Assembly (NCBI GenBank): GCA_947169885.1
Contig: CAMVRM010000007.1
Location: forward strand, 1 to 64,000
Source: an uncultured Ruminococcus sp.
Lineage (GTDB): Bacteria; Bacillota; Clostridia; Oscillospirales; Ruminococcaceae
Length of the DNA: 64,000 nucleotides
Direction: 5' to 3'
Shown here: positions 16,471-24,913 of the stretch, in pieces
How the letters are laid out: every line of letters starts with the position of its first letter
Position numbering within the stretch: position 1 is the stretch's first letter
The notes under the pieces: model-generated
Told to the model about the DNA's origin: nothing
What the model saw: only the letters and a program-made list of their open reading frames with translations
The model's database searches: none
Position numbers and translations under genes: made by a program

Positions 16471-17610
16471 TTATTTGTGGTACTTTTCGAGAAGTGCCGA
16501 AATTTTCTGATGAGGGTCGATAACGTCTGAAATGGACATATCGTGATTGAGTGTCGCAATGTAGTAAGCGATGTACTTTGAGCAGTCAACTTCGTGGAAC
16601 CAAGGTCTTTCGAGAAGTTCGGGAGTGCGGTAGGTGAGGTTCGTGCCGAAAACTGCATCGATCGTGCCTTTCTCGAACATTTCGTCAAACTTTTTAAGAC
16701 CGCTTGTGAACATTCCGTAGGTCGCATAGCAGAAAATTTTGTTGGCATTGCGCTTTTTCAGTTCGATAGCGATGTCTAGCATCGACTCGCCCGAAGCGAT
16801 AAGGTCATCGGCGATGAAAACGTTCTTGCCCTTGACATCGTTGCCCATGTATTCGTGAGCGACAATGGGGTTCCTGCCGTTTATAACGGTGGAGTAGTCA
16901 CGGCGCTTATAGAACATACCGAGGTCAACGCCCAGCACCGAAGCGTAATACATATTTCTGCCGATAGCGCCCTCATCGGGGGACACGATCATGAAGTTAT
17001 CCTTATCGAATTTCAGCTCGGGGAAAGTGCGGATCATGGTTTTCAACACCTGATAGGAAGGCATGATGTTGTCAAAGCCTGTCAGGGGGATAGCGTTCTG
17101 AACTCTTGGGTCGTGAGCATCGAATGTGATGATGTTCTGAACGCCCATGTTCGCAAGTTCCTGCAAAGCAACTGCGCAGTCGAGCGACTCACGGTAGGTA
17201 CGGCGGTGCTGTCTGCCGCCGTAAAGGATAGGCATGATAACATTTATGCGGTGAGCCTTGCCGCTTGCAGCCTGTATGATGCGTTTGAGATCCTGAAAAT
17301 GGTCATCGGGAGACATTGCGTTTTCCTTGCCGAACATTGTGTAAGTACAGCTGTAATTTGCCATGTCGCAGATGATAAACAGGTCTTTTCCTCGAACGGT
17401 CTGTTTGATAAGACCCTTTCCGTCACCCGACTGGAATCGGGGGCATTCAGCCTCGATAAGAAAACCCTTGTCGTCCTCGGGGATATTGAACCACTTGCGG
17501 AAATAGCCGTCAAGTCTTGTGCCCAGCTCGGAAGCGCTCTGCATAGCGATGATGCCGAGGGGTGCGACACTTGTGCTGGTGTCAAAAATCACTTTTTCGT
17601 TACTGCCCAT
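16471..17610 (-). CDS. prs: Ribose-phosphate pyrophosphokinase
   Basis: Makes PRPP from ribose 5-phosphate and ATP. The family features are NVIMPILYGGRQHRR (flexible-loop region), ITFDAHDPRVQNAIP, the substrate-binding VFIADDLIASGESMLDIA and the adjacent GMFTSG. At about 380 residues it is longer than the classical ~315-residue enzyme, with extra N-terminal and C-terminal segments. The track start (17625) has no ribosome site. The ATG at 17610 is preceded by TGAGGAT at good spacing and is preferred. Downstream ispD is separated by a terminator. Confidence 0.88.
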   Translation of the reverse strand: MGSNEKVIFDTSTSVAPLGIIAMQSASELGTRLDGYFRKWFNIPEDDKGFLIEAECPRFQSGDGKGLIKQTVRGKDLFIICDMANYSCTYTMFGKENAMSPDDHFQDLKRIIQAASGKAHRINVIMPILYGGRQHRRTYRESLDCAVALQELANMGVQNIITFDAHDPRVQNAIPLTGFDNIMPSYQVLKTMIRTFPELKFDKDNFMIVSPDEGAIGRNMYYASVLGVDLGMFYKRRDYSTVINGRNPIVAHEYMGNDVKGKNVFIADDLIASGESMLDIAIELKKRNANKIFCYATYGMFTSGLKKFDEMFEKGTIDAVFGTNLTYRTPELLERPWFHEVDCSKYIAYYIATLNHDMSISDVIDPHQKISALLEKYHK

Positions 17611-17825
17611 CTGATTGATCCTCATTTCTAAATCATTTGTCCGCAGCCGCAGACTTTAATATACTTCTATTATACAATATTTGCGTCAGACTTTCAAGTG
17701 CTTACAGAAAAATTTATTATTTTTGCTCATTTGTACAAAATCGACAGAGTTTACCTATGTTTACTTGTATCAAAAATGTAAAAGAATGACATTTGTACAC
17801 AGTATTTTTTTACCTGAATGAAAAC

Positions 17826-17866
17826 AAAAAGCGTTTTAAGCCCGACATCTGCCGAGCCGAAAACGC
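17826..17866 (-). terminator. Intrinsic terminator after the aldo/keto reductase
   Basis: On the minus strand GCGTTTT pairs with AAAACGC around an inner GGC-rich stem and is followed by TTTTTGTTTT, 10 nt after the stop. Confidence 0.7.
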
Positions 17867-17875
17867 CTGTTATCC

Positions 17876-18844
17876 TTAAAGAAGATTTTCGAGAAATGCG
17901 ATAGTCTTGTGGTCGAACACAAGATCCTGAGCCGCCATGTCCTCGTCTATCTGCCACGATTTTGAGGCAGAGAAAACGGAACTTACGAAAAACGGCTGAG
18001 AGTTGAGATAACCCAGCGGGATGACTGCGGCAGGGATGCCCTCTTTTTCGCTCAGCTGTTTGACCCTTGCGAGCCTTGCGAGGTTTGCGGTGGAAGTGAA
18101 CTGACCCTCGGGGAGATTTTTCGCAGGGTCGCCCTTTGCGAGCTTTGCGAAAAAGCCCTTTGCCTGCGGACAGTAAGCCATGACGGGTATGCCGCTTCTC
18201 TGATACCACCTGAATTCACGCAGGTTCATGCAGACAACGGTGGGGTCGCCGAACGTATCGGTGGAAGAATGCGCAAGGCTGTAATTTATCTGACTTATCC
18301 TGAAAGGCTCCATGCCGTTTGCTTCTGCGAACTTGTTAGCCTCTTCGATGCGTGCGGAAGTCCAGTTAGACGCACCTAAAAAATGCACCTTGCCGCTCTT
18401 GACAAAATCGTTGAGAACGGGCATTATCTCGCTGACGGGGATAAGTTCATCGTCACGGTGCAGGAAATAAACATCTATGTAGTCAACGCCGAGAACTCTG
18501 AGCGAGCGTTCAAGGTCGTATTCAAGGTCATCTCTTGTGAGCCTTGACTGTTCCATGTTGTCGAAAGGAGGGTGTCCGCCCTTGGTGCAAATCACGATGT
18601 CATCACGGCAGCCCCTAGCTTTGAGCCATCTGCCGACAACGCCCTCGGAGGAGTCAGCGCCTTCCTCGAGCCATTCGCAGTAAACACGGGCAGTGTCGAT
18701 GCACCTGCCGCCGTCTTTATAATAGGTATCCAGCAGTTCAAAATAGATCTCATCGGAATCGCTTCTTTCAAAGCCGGCAGTTCCGAAAGTCAGTGCAGGT
18801 ATCTTCAAGGCGTACTTGTCGTTTTTCAGGTCAAAGTTTAACAT
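17876..18844 (-). CDS. Aldo/keto reductase
   Basis: NAD(P)H-dependent (alpha/beta)8 oxidoreductase acting on an unknown carbonyl or sugar. The catalytic tetrad appears as Asp and Tyr in CIDTARVYCEW, Lys in VICTKGG and His in DVYFLHRDD. The C-terminal cofactor region includes GIPAAVIPLGYLNSQ. The 322-residue length is typical. The start at 18844 follows GAAAGGATAAT. Monocistronic, divergent from ylxM. Confidence 0.9.
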   Translation of the reverse strand: MLNFDLKNDKYALKIPALTFGTAGFERSDSDEIYFELLDTYYKDGGRCIDTARVYCEWLEEGADSSEGVVGRWLKARGCRDDIVICTKGGHPPFDNMEQSRLTRDDLEYDLERSLRVLGVDYIDVYFLHRDDELIPVSEIMPVLNDFVKSGKVHFLGASNWTSARIEEANKFAEANGMEPFRISQINYSLAHSSTDTFGDPTVVCMNLREFRWYQRSGIPVMAYCPQAKGFFAKLAKGDPAKNLPEGQFTSTANLARLARVKQLSEKEGIPAAVIPLGYLNSQPFFVSSVFSASKSWQIDEDMAAQDLVFDHKTIAFLENLL

Positions 18845-19013
18845 TCTATTATCCTTTCTGTTTTTCTTGAGAACGCAAATGAAAATAAAGCCCCCAATGA
18901 GCTTTTTTGCGTTCCGATATAAACCTTATTCATCAATATGAATAATCATACCACATATTTATAGCTTGATTTGAGTGAAATTGTAAATTTTTTTTAATAA
19001 TTGCAGAAAGTGC

Positions 19014-19042
19014 TTGACAAGCTGTTTTACTTGATATATAAT
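19014..19042 (+). promoter_or_regulatory. Promoter of the ylxM-ffh operon
   Basis: Full-consensus TTGACA (19014-19019), 17-nt spacer, TATAAT (19037-19042). Confidence 0.9.
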
Positions 19043-19090
19043 AGAAAAGCAATGTAAAGAACATATGCTTTACAAAAGGGGGCAGGTCAG

Positions 19091-19474
19091 ATGTCAGTTC
19101 CGTATGAGATAGAAAAAAATCTTCATATCGGCGTTCTATTGGATATTTACGGCAGTCTGCTGACAGAGCGTCAGCGTGACATCATGGAGCTTTATTATCA
19201 CGATGACCTGTCGCTTTCCGAGATCGCCGAGCAGTATGACATCTCCCGTCAGGGCGTTCACGATGCCGTGAAAAGGGGAGCGGAGGCTCTTGAAGAATAC
19301 GAGCAGAAGCTGGGTCTGTCGGCACAGCAGAAGCTCCGCCGTGAGGAACTCGAAAAGTTCAAGTCAATGGCACTTGAAGCGTTTGAAGAATGCAAAAAGG
19401 TGAACTTTGGCAGAAACATCGCCGAAAAGATCATAGCACTTCTTGAAGAACTTGACAGAAAACTCGAGGATTGA
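19091..19474 (+). CDS. ylxM: YlxM/p13-like signal recognition particle-associated protein
   Basis: HTH protein of the UPF0122 family that sits before ffh in Firmicutes and binds SRP components. A sigma-70 region-4-like helix-turn-helix is clear (LTERQRDIMELYYHDDLSLSEIAEQYDISRQGVHDAVKRG). The rest is a charged helical tail, giving 127 residues. The start uses GGGGGCAGG. A consensus promoter lies 50 nt upstream, and ffh follows after 72 nt. Confidence 0.93.
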   Translation: MSVPYEIEKNLHIGVLLDIYGSLLTERQRDIMELYYHDDLSLSEIAEQYDISRQGVHDAVKRGAEALEEYEQKLGLSAQQKLRREELEKFKSMALEAFEECKKVNFGRNIAEKIIALLEELDRKLED

Positions 19475-19546
19475 GATAAGGCACTTTTTATATAACGTAA
19501 ATATGTTATCTTTTATATATTATCTAAAACAAAAGGGGGATATGTA

Positions 19547-20965
19547 ATGGCATTTGAAAGCTTGTCCGAAAAGCTGGGCGGAGTGTTCAAAAGGCTCAAA
19601 AACAGAGGTAAGCTGTCCGAGGCTGACGTTAAGGCGGCAATGCGTGAGGTCAAAATGGCGCTCCTTGAAGCAGATGTCAGCTACAAGGTCGTTAAGGACT
19701 TCGTGAATAAAGTTACCGAACGAAGCATCGGTGAGGAAGTGCTTTCAAGTCTTACTCCCGCACAGCAGGTAATAAAGATAGTTAATGACGAGCTGATCGC
19801 CCTTATGGGTGACGGCAGTGCAAAGGTCAACTTCCCGAAAAAGCCGCCCTGCATCATTATGATGTGCGGTCTGCAAGGCGCAGGAAAGACCACCCACGCC
19901 GCAAAGCTTGCTAAATATTTCAAGCGCACCCGTGAGATGCGCCCTCTGCTCATCGCCGCCGACGTTTATCGTCCTGCGGCTATCGAACAGCTGAAAATAG
20001 TCGGCGCAAAAGCCGAAGTGCCCGTCTTTGAAATGGGTCAGATCGACCCCAGAAAGATAGTAAAACAGGGCTTGAAATACGCTAAGGATCAGGGCAACGA
20101 CCTTGTTATCATCGACACCGCAGGCAGACTTCACATCGACGAGGAACTTATGAAGGAACTTGTTGACATTAAGAAGCTTGCCGAACCCAGCGAGATAATG
20201 CTGGTAGTCGATGCGATGATAGGTCAGGATTCCGTCAAGGTGGCTGAGGCGTTCGACAATGCGCTCGGCATCGACAGCATTCTCCTGACAAAGCTTGACT
20301 CCGACACAAGAGGCGGTGCGGCGCTGTCGGTACTTTCCGTAACAGGTAAGCCTATCAAGTTCGTGGGTATGGGCGAAAAACTTGACGAGTTCGAGATGTT
20401 CCACCCCGACAGAATGGCTTCACGTATCCTCGGTATGGGCGATATGCTGTCGCTCATCGAAAAGGCAACTATGACAATTGACGAAGCTGATGCAGAGCGC
20501 ATGGCGAAAAAAGTTCAGGAAAAGGGCTTCGACATGAACGACCTGCTCGAGAACATGGAGCAGATAAGCAAAATGGGCTCGGTGGCTTCTATCATAAAGA
20601 TGCTCCCCGGTGCAGGTGATGTGAGCGAAGCACAGATCGCACAGGGCGAAGTTCAGCTGAAATACACAAGGGCAATGATACAGTCGATGACTAAGGCTGA
20701 AAGAGCAAAGCCCTCGATCATCGACCCCAAGCGCAAAAGACGTATCGCCGCAGGTGCAGGCGTGAACGTTTCTGACGTGAACAAACTGCTCAGACAGTTC
20801 GAGGATATGCAGAAACTCATGAAGCAGTTCGGCATCGGAAACGGCAAGCTCCACGGAAAAAAACAGCGCATGAGCCGTGCTAATATGCTCAAAGCCATGG
20901 GCGCACTCCCTGCGGATATGCAGGCAATGAAGCCCGAAAAGAAAGAGAAGAAAAAGAGGAAATAA
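19547..20965 (+). CDS. ffh: Signal recognition particle protein Ffh
   Basis: GTPase that binds signal sequences and SRP RNA and targets ribosomes to the membrane. The N domain (1-~90) is followed by the G domain with GLQGAGKTTHAAKL, DTAGRLHID and TKLDSDTRGGAA, and a Met-rich M domain from ~300 (LENMEQISKMGSVASIIKMLPG, then GAGVNVSDVNKLLRQFEDMQKLMKQF). The Lys-rich C-terminus PEKKEKKKRK ends the 472-residue protein. The start follows AAAAGGGGG. No SRP RNA gene was found nearby. Confidence 0.97.
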   Translation: MAFESLSEKLGGVFKRLKNRGKLSEADVKAAMREVKMALLEADVSYKVVKDFVNKVTERSIGEEVLSSLTPAQQVIKIVNDELIALMGDGSAKVNFPKKPPCIIMMCGLQGAGKTTHAAKLAKYFKRTREMRPLLIAADVYRPAAIEQLKIVGAKAEVPVFEMGQIDPRKIVKQGLKYAKDQGNDLVIIDTAGRLHIDEELMKELVDIKKLAEPSEIMLVVDAMIGQDSVKVAEAFDNALGIDSILLTKLDSDTRGGAALSVLSVTGKPIKFVGMGEKLDEFEMFHPDRMASRILGMGDMLSLIEKATMTIDEADAERMAKKVQEKGFDMNDLLENMEQISKMGSVASIIKMLPGAGDVSEAQIAQGEVQLKYTRAMIQSMTKAERAKPSIIDPKRKRRIAAGAGVNVSDVNKLLRQFEDMQKLMKQFGIGNGKLHGKKQRMSRANMLKAMGALPADMQAMKPEKKEKKKRK

Positions 20966-20968
20966 CCC

Positions 20969-21172
20969 GTGATCTTTACTTCTCTTATCCTTATGGCAGG
21001 CGGCGTGTTCACGATCTGGTGCGCTTACAAGGACTATGACTGGTTCATGAACAACTACAAAGCACGGATATTCGTGAAGATGTTCGGCAGGGACGGCGCA
21101 AGGATCTTCTATATGGGATTGGGCGTGTTCATAGTGTTGTGTGCTGTTGCTATGCTGTTTTTCGGCAGTTAA
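20969..21172 (+). CDS. Small membrane protein, Imm17-like
   Basis: A 67-residue protein with two hydrophobic helices (~1-18 and ~46-66) around a charged, aromatic loop (KDYDWFMNNYKARIFVKMFGRDGARIFYMG). This layout resembles the immunity protein 17 family, recalled from memory rather than searched. The start is GTG, 3 nt after the ffh stop, with GAGGA in the ffh tail as ribosome site, so it is translated with ffh. No toxin gene is adjacent, which argues for a housekeeping membrane role in this context. Confidence 0.6.
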   Translation: MIFTSLILMAGGVFTIWCAYKDYDWFMNNYKARIFVKMFGRDGARIFYMGLGVFIVLCAVAMLFFGS

Positions 21173-21233
21173 AAAAAGGTTTGAACTCACACGAGTTTAG
21201 ATACAAACAAGATTTTTTGGAGGTGAAAGTAAA

Positions 21234-21476
21234 ATGGCAGTAAAGATCAGACTGAGAAGAATGGGTGCTAAGAAAGCTCCTTTCTACCGCATTGTTGTTG
21301 CTGATTCGAGATACCCCAGAGACGGCAGATTCATCGAGGAGATCGGTATCTACGATCCCACTAAGGACCCTGTTGTTCTGAAGGTCGATGATGAGAAAGC
21401 TAAGGCTTGGATCGCAAACGGCGCACAGCCTACCGACAGAGTTAAGGCACTTCTCAAGAAGAACGGAACTATCTGA
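21234..21476 (+). CDS. rpsP: 30S ribosomal protein S16
   Basis: Small-subunit protein of 80 residues beginning [26 protein letters not shown], the family hallmark, with [15 protein letters not shown] and a C-terminal [16 protein letters not shown]. The start follows TGGAGGTGA. It keeps the common order ffh-rpsP-khpA, and a terminator-like hairpin separates it from khpA. Confidence 0.97.
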   Translation: MAVKIRLRRMGAKKAPFYRIVVADSRYPRDGRFIEEIGIYDPTKDPVVLKVDDEKAKAWIANGAQPTDRVKALLKKNGTI

Positions 21477-21484
21477 TAACGGCA

Positions 21485-21521
21485 AAGCGGATCTATCAGA
21501 TCACGATAGAACCGCTTTTTT
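21485..21521 (+). terminator. Terminator/attenuator between rpsP and khpA
   Basis: GCGG-AT-CTATC pairs with GATAG-AA-CCGC and is followed by six Ts, just before the khpA ribosome site (GCAGGAGG). Confidence 0.75.
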
Positions 21522-21538
21522 ATCAGCAGGAGGAAAAA

Positions 21539-21772
21539 ATGGAAGAATTATTAAAGACAATCGCTACCGAACTGGTCGAGGACAAGTCAGCTGTTTCTGT
21601 TACTGTTGACCCTATCAACGAAGAGGGCGTTATCGTATACCATCTCCACGTTGCAGAGGACGACATGGGCAGAGTTATCGGCAAGCAGGGCAGGATCGCT
21701 AAGGCTATCAGAGTTGTTATGAGAGCAGGCGCTGCAAGACTAGACCAGAAGATCATGGTAGAGATCGACTGA
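21539..21772 (+). CDS. khpA: KH-domain RNA-binding protein KhpA
   Basis: A 77-residue single KH domain (UPF0109) with the GxxG loop in VIGKQGRIAKAIRVVMRAGA. In Firmicutes KhpA forms an RNA-binding pair with KhpB/Jag and affects cell division and sRNA biology. Three acidic and Val-rich N-terminal strands precede the KH core. The start follows CAGGAGGAAA. Located directly after rpsP, as usual. Confidence 0.94.
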   Translation: MEELLKTIATELVEDKSAVSVTVDPINEEGVIVYHLHVAEDDMGRVIGKQGRIAKAIRVVMRAGAARLDQKIMVEID

Positions 21773-21781
21773 TTAAACGTT

Positions 21782-21820
21782 CGCCTCGTTGGGAATAATC
21801 CTGACGGGGTGATTTTTTTT
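21782..21820 (+). terminator. Terminator overlapping the start of the next gene
   Basis: CGCCTCGT (21782-21789) pairs with ACGGGGTG (21804-21811, two G-U pairs) and is followed by eight Ts. The last two Ts are part of the TTG start codon of the TauE-like gene, and the 3' arm GGGGTGA is its only ribosome-site candidate. Confidence 0.7.
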
Positions 21821-22169
21821 GCGCAAAGATAAACTCAGTGCCGCAGGTTTCCTGAGCGGTGCGGTCAACGGTCTTTTCGGGGCAGGCGGCGGAAATATCG
21901 CAGTACTGATGCTCGAACGTGAGGGCGCAGACCCAAAGACTGCCCACGCTTCGGCACTTGCGCTGACGCTCGTTTTCAGCATCGTGAGCATTTTCATCTA
22001 CACCGCAAAGGGAGCGCTTGACCCCGTGAATGCGGCAAAACTCCTGCCGTTCGGGGCAATGGGCGCATTTGTCGGCACACGCCTTATGAAGCGCATCGAC
22101 CCGATGATGCTTGTGCGGCTGTTCGCCTGCGTGATGATATATTTCGGCATACGCATGATGACAAACTGA
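21819..22169 (+). CDS. TauE/SafE half-transporter, first copy
   Basis: A 116-residue hydrophobic protein with the TauE/SafE repeat motif (AGFLSGAVNGLFGAGGGNIAVLML) and about three membrane helices. Canonical TauE/SafE exporters of sulfonate or sulfite-type anions are ~250 residues with two such repeats, so this is a half-size unit. The start is TTG at the end of a terminator T-run. No better upstream start is seen, and the family motif fixes the N-terminus. It should pair with the similar gene 17 nt downstream. Confidence 0.75.
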   Translation: MRKDKLSAAGFLSGAVNGLFGAGGGNIAVLMLEREGADPKTAHASALALTLVFSIVSIFIYTAKGALDPVNAAKLLPFGAMGAFVGTRLMKRIDPMMLVRLFACVMIYFGIRMMTN

Positions 22170-22186
22170 CGCAGGAGGGTAAAAAA

Positions 22187-22597
22187 ATGGACACTTTACC
22201 GTTATACGCCGCATCGTTTGCGGCAGGCATATGCGCAGCGCTGGGCTTGGGCGGCGGAACAGTGCTGATACTTTTTCTCACAGCTGTCGGCGGTTACTCA
22301 CGGCAGGCGGCACAGGGGATAAACCTTGTGTTCTTCATACCCTGCGCACTGACAGCGCTTGCCGCCTACCGAAAAGAACATTTGTTCCAGCCGAAAAAAC
22401 TGCTCCCTGCGCTGTTGTTCGGCACGGTGGGAGCAATTCTGGGGGCGCTTTTCGGGCTGACGGCAGAGCAGGCGCTCATGCGCAGAGCCTTCGGAGCGTT
22501 TCTTGTCGCAATGGGAATGGTCACGCTCAGTCGCTGTCAGCAGAAGTCTGAGCGGACTTCTTATTTCGGCGGTAATCAAGATAACCCTGCAAAATAA
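22187..22597 (+). CDS. TauE/SafE half-transporter, second copy
   Basis: A 136-residue protein with the same repeat motif (SFAAGICAALGLGGGTVLILFLTAVGGYSRQAAQGINLV) and three to four membrane helices. Together with the preceding gene it would make one full two-repeat TauE/SafE carrier from two chains. The ribosome site is CAGGAGGG. The last 71 nt overlap ruvX on the opposite strand. The hydrophilic C-terminal ~25 residues (RCQQKSERTSYFGGNQDNPAK) come from that overlap and are probably not conserved. Confidence 0.78.
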   Translation: MDTLPLYAASFAAGICAALGLGGGTVLILFLTAVGGYSRQAAQGINLVFFIPCALTALAAYRKEHLFQPKKLLPALLFGTVGAILGALFGLTAEQALMRRAFGAFLVAMGMVTLSRCQQKSERTSYFGGNQDNPAK

Positions 22598-22973
22598 TGA
22601 CCGCCGCCACCGTGTCGACAACTTTTTTGCGCTTGCTGCCGCGAACATTTGTTTCGTTGAGTATCTGATGCGCCGTCACGGTCGTGGAACGCTCGTCCCA
22701 CATCACGACGGGCAGTTCGGTGACGCACTCGACCATTTCGGCGAACGCACGGCACTTCTGCGCACGAGGACCCTCCGAACCGTTCATGTTCATCGGCAGA
22801 CCGATGACGATCTCGCCGACCTCATACTGTTCCGCCATGTGAGCGACTTTCATCGCAAGTATCTGAGCGTTGCGCTCCTCGATCGTACCTATCGGCGAAG
22901 CGAGAAACTCAGTCCTGTCGCAGACCGCAAGCCCCGTGCGTGCATCGCCGTAATCAACTGCCATAATTTTCAT
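22527..22973 (-). CDS. ruvX: YqgF/RuvX putative Holliday junction resolvase / pre-16S nuclease
   Basis: RNase H-fold nuclease of 148 residues. Conserved blocks are MAVDYGDARTGLAVCD (first catalytic Asp), VIGLPMNMNGSEGPRAQKC, and WDERSTTVTAHQILNE (acidic active site), then a final VDTVAAVIILQGYLD. In E. coli the homologue processes the 16S rRNA 5' end. The start at 22973 follows GGAAGGTCAGG. Its 3' end overlaps the second TauE half convergently. Confidence 0.93.
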   Translation of the reverse strand: MKIMAVDYGDARTGLAVCDRTEFLASPIGTIEERNAQILAMKVAHMAEQYEVGEIVIGLPMNMNGSEGPRAQKCRAFAEMVECVTELPVVMWDERSTTVTAHQILNETNVRGSKRKKVVDTVAAVIILQGYLDYRRNKKSAQTSADSD

Positions 22974-23035
22974 GTTCCTGACCTTCCTTTCACTGATAAT
23001 AACATTATAGCACAGTTGAACGAATATGTCAAATG

Positions 23036-23090
23036 AAGAAATAAGAGATAAGAGATAAGAGATAAGAAATAAGAGATAAGAATTAAGAGA
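23036..23090 (+). repeat. Heptamer array, copy 3
   Basis: Seven or so consecutive GATAAGA/AATAAGA/ATTAAGA units in the gap between the divergent ruvX and pheA genes. Confidence 0.85.
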
Positions 23091-23131
23091 TCGGCTATGT
23101 TAAATTATAATTACCATTTTGTAAAATCGGT

Positions 23132-23160
23132 TGCAATATTTCTCGGGATATGGTAAAATA
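23132..23160 (+). promoter_or_regulatory. Promoter of pheA-ispF
   Basis: TTGCAA (23132-23137), 17-nt spacer, TAAAAT (23155-23160), 36 nt before pheA. No attenuator leader peptide was seen. Confidence 0.65.
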
Positions 23161-23196
23161 GAAAAAGCATTTTAACACGTTAAAGGAGCATAATAT

Positions 23197-24312
23197 ATGG
23201 ATCTCAACGAACTCAGAGGTGAGATAAACGAAATCGACAGGCAGATACTGGAACTTTTTGAAAAGCGCATGAAAGTCTGCGGTCAGGTCGCCGAATACAA
23301 GATCGCAAAGGGTCTGCCCATTTTTCACCCCGACCGTGAACAGCAGATAATCGACCGTGTGAAGCGCAGTGTCGACCCCGAACTGTCAGAGTCGGCGGCG
23401 ACCCTTTTCACGAATCTTATGGATATTTCCAAATGCAGGCAGTTCCAGATGTACTACGCCAACGAGCCGAGACCGAAAAGCATAACCCTTGACTGTACAA
23501 AAAATCACACAATGGCAGTCGCAGGAACAGTCGGTTCTTACACTCATGCCGCCGCTTCAAAGCTTCTGCCGAACTCCGAACCTCAGTTTTACGACTCGTT
23601 TGCGGAGGTCTTTGCGGCTGTCGAGAGCGGTACTTGTGACTTCGGCATCGTCCCGATAGTCAATTCCACCGCAGGGACTGTCAATGCTACATATGAACTC
23701 ATGAGCAACTATTCACTGACGATATGCGCCACCACGAAAGTCTCGGTCAACCACTGTCTTGTCGCTAAAAAAGACACGGACGTTTCGCAGATAAAGCGTG
23801 TTTACTCCCACGAACAGGCGCTCATGCAATGCTCGAACTATCTTTCGGCGCACGGCTACTCCGCTCGTTCTTACGTGAATACTTCACTTGCGGCGGCGCA
23901 CGTTGCCGAATCGGATGAACCTATCGCCGCAATTTGTTCAGAGATATGCGCCGAACACTTCGGGCTGAACATCATCGACAGGTCTATCGCCAACGCCGAC
24001 ACCAACTACACACGCTTCATCATGATAAGCAAGGAACTGCGCCTTGACCCCGATGCCAACACGATCTCCGTTGCGCTCAGACTGCCGCACCAGCCCTCGG
24101 CGCTCTATCGCCTGCTGACAAAATTTTCCGTCTGCGGTCTGAACCTGACGAAGATCGAATCACGTCCCGTTGCCAACACGGATTTTGACGTTATGTTCTA
24201 TCTCGACTTCGAGGGTTCGGTGCTGTCGCCCGTTGTTCTGCGGCTTATGCGTGAACTGGAAACGGAACTGAAGTACTTCAAGTTCCTCGGAAACTACAAG
24301 GAGGTATTCTGA
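23197..24312 (+). CDS. pheA: Bifunctional chorismate mutase / prephenate dehydratase
   Basis: Converts chorismate to prephenate and on to phenylpyruvate for phenylalanine synthesis. Residues 1-~85 are an AroQ-type mutase ([30 protein letters not shown]). Residues ~105-280 are the dehydratase ([15 protein letters not shown], then [18 protein letters not shown], and [10 protein letters not shown]). Residues ~285-371 form an ACT domain ([31 protein letters not shown]) for Phe feedback. The start follows AAAGGAGC. The stop overlaps the ispF start by one base. Confidence 0.95.
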   Translation: MDLNELRGEINEIDRQILELFEKRMKVCGQVAEYKIAKGLPIFHPDREQQIIDRVKRSVDPELSESAATLFTNLMDISKCRQFQMYYANEPRPKSITLDCTKNHTMAVAGTVGSYTHAAASKLLPNSEPQFYDSFAEVFAAVESGTCDFGIVPIVNSTAGTVNATYELMSNYSLTICATTKVSVNHCLVAKKDTDVSQIKRVYSHEQALMQCSNYLSAHGYSARSYVNTSLAAAHVAESDEPIAAICSEICAEHFGLNIIDRSIANADTNYTRFIMISKELRLDPDANTISVALRLPHQPSALYRLLTKFSVCGLNLTKIESRPVANTDFDVMFYLDFEGSVLSPVVLRLMRELETELKYFKFLGNYKEVF

Positions 24313-24779
24313 TGCGTATAGGTCAGGGCTACGATGTACACAGGCTCGTAGAGGGCAGAAAGCTGATATTGGGCGGCGTTGACGTGCCGTTTGAGCTGGG
24401 TCTGCTGGGGCATTCCGATGCGGACGTGCTCGCCCATGCGGTCATGGACGCACTTCTCGGGGCGGCGGCTCTGGGCGACATCGGCAAGCTTTTCCCCGAC
24501 ACCGACCCGAAATACAGCGGTGCGGACAGCCTTGTGCTGATGCGTGAGGTGTGCCGTGTCATTCGTGAGTACGGCTATGAGATCGGCAACATTGATGCTA
24601 CGGTCATCGCACAGCGCCCGAAGCTTGCGCCTTTTATCACTCAGATGCGTGAGAATATGGCGGCGGCGTGCGGAATTGACATTTCGCAGATCTCGGTCAA
24701 AGCCACCACCGAGGAAAAACTCGGCTTCACGGGCAGGGAAGAGGGCATGGCGGCTATGGCTGTCGCTCTTTTGAATTAA
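24312..24779 (+). CDS. ispF: 2-C-methyl-D-erythritol 2,4-cyclodiphosphate synthase
   Basis: Cyclises CDP-ME 2-phosphate in the non-mevalonate pathway. The N-terminal [13 protein letters not shown] and [33 protein letters not shown] carry the zinc ligands and active site, and [19 protein letters not shown] is the conserved C-terminus. Length 155 residues. TGATG overlap with pheA implies translational coupling between two unrelated pathways. Confidence 0.96.
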   Translation: MRIGQGYDVHRLVEGRKLILGGVDVPFELGLLGHSDADVLAHAVMDALLGAAALGDIGKLFPDTDPKYSGADSLVLMREVCRVIREYGYEIGNIDATVIAQRPKLAPFITQMRENMAAACGIDISQISVKATTEEKLGFTGREEGMAAMAVALLN

Positions 24780-24849
24780 AAATATGATGTCTGTTTCGTT
24801 CATAAAATGTTAAACTTTATCGGAAATATTCGTAACGAAAAGTACACAC

Positions 24850-24877
24850 CAAAAAAGCCGCAGTTTTACCCACGGCT
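24850..24877 (-). terminator. Terminator of the VOC-family gene
   Basis: On the minus strand AGCCG, a loop and CGGCT with six Ts, 37 nt after the stop. It probably also marks the end of the convergent pheA-ispF unit. Confidence 0.65.
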
Positions 24878-24913
24878 CTTTCGGAAAAGGTAAATTTATG
24901 GCAAGAGTACATT

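Noticed and set aside
20969-21172. Toxin-immunity pair
   Set aside because: Only an immunity-like protein is seen. Flanking genes are ffh and rpsP.
23036-23196. Attenuator or T-box leader for pheA
   Set aside because: No leader peptide with Phe codons, no T-box sequence and no antiterminator stem were found. Only the heptamer array and a promoter are present.
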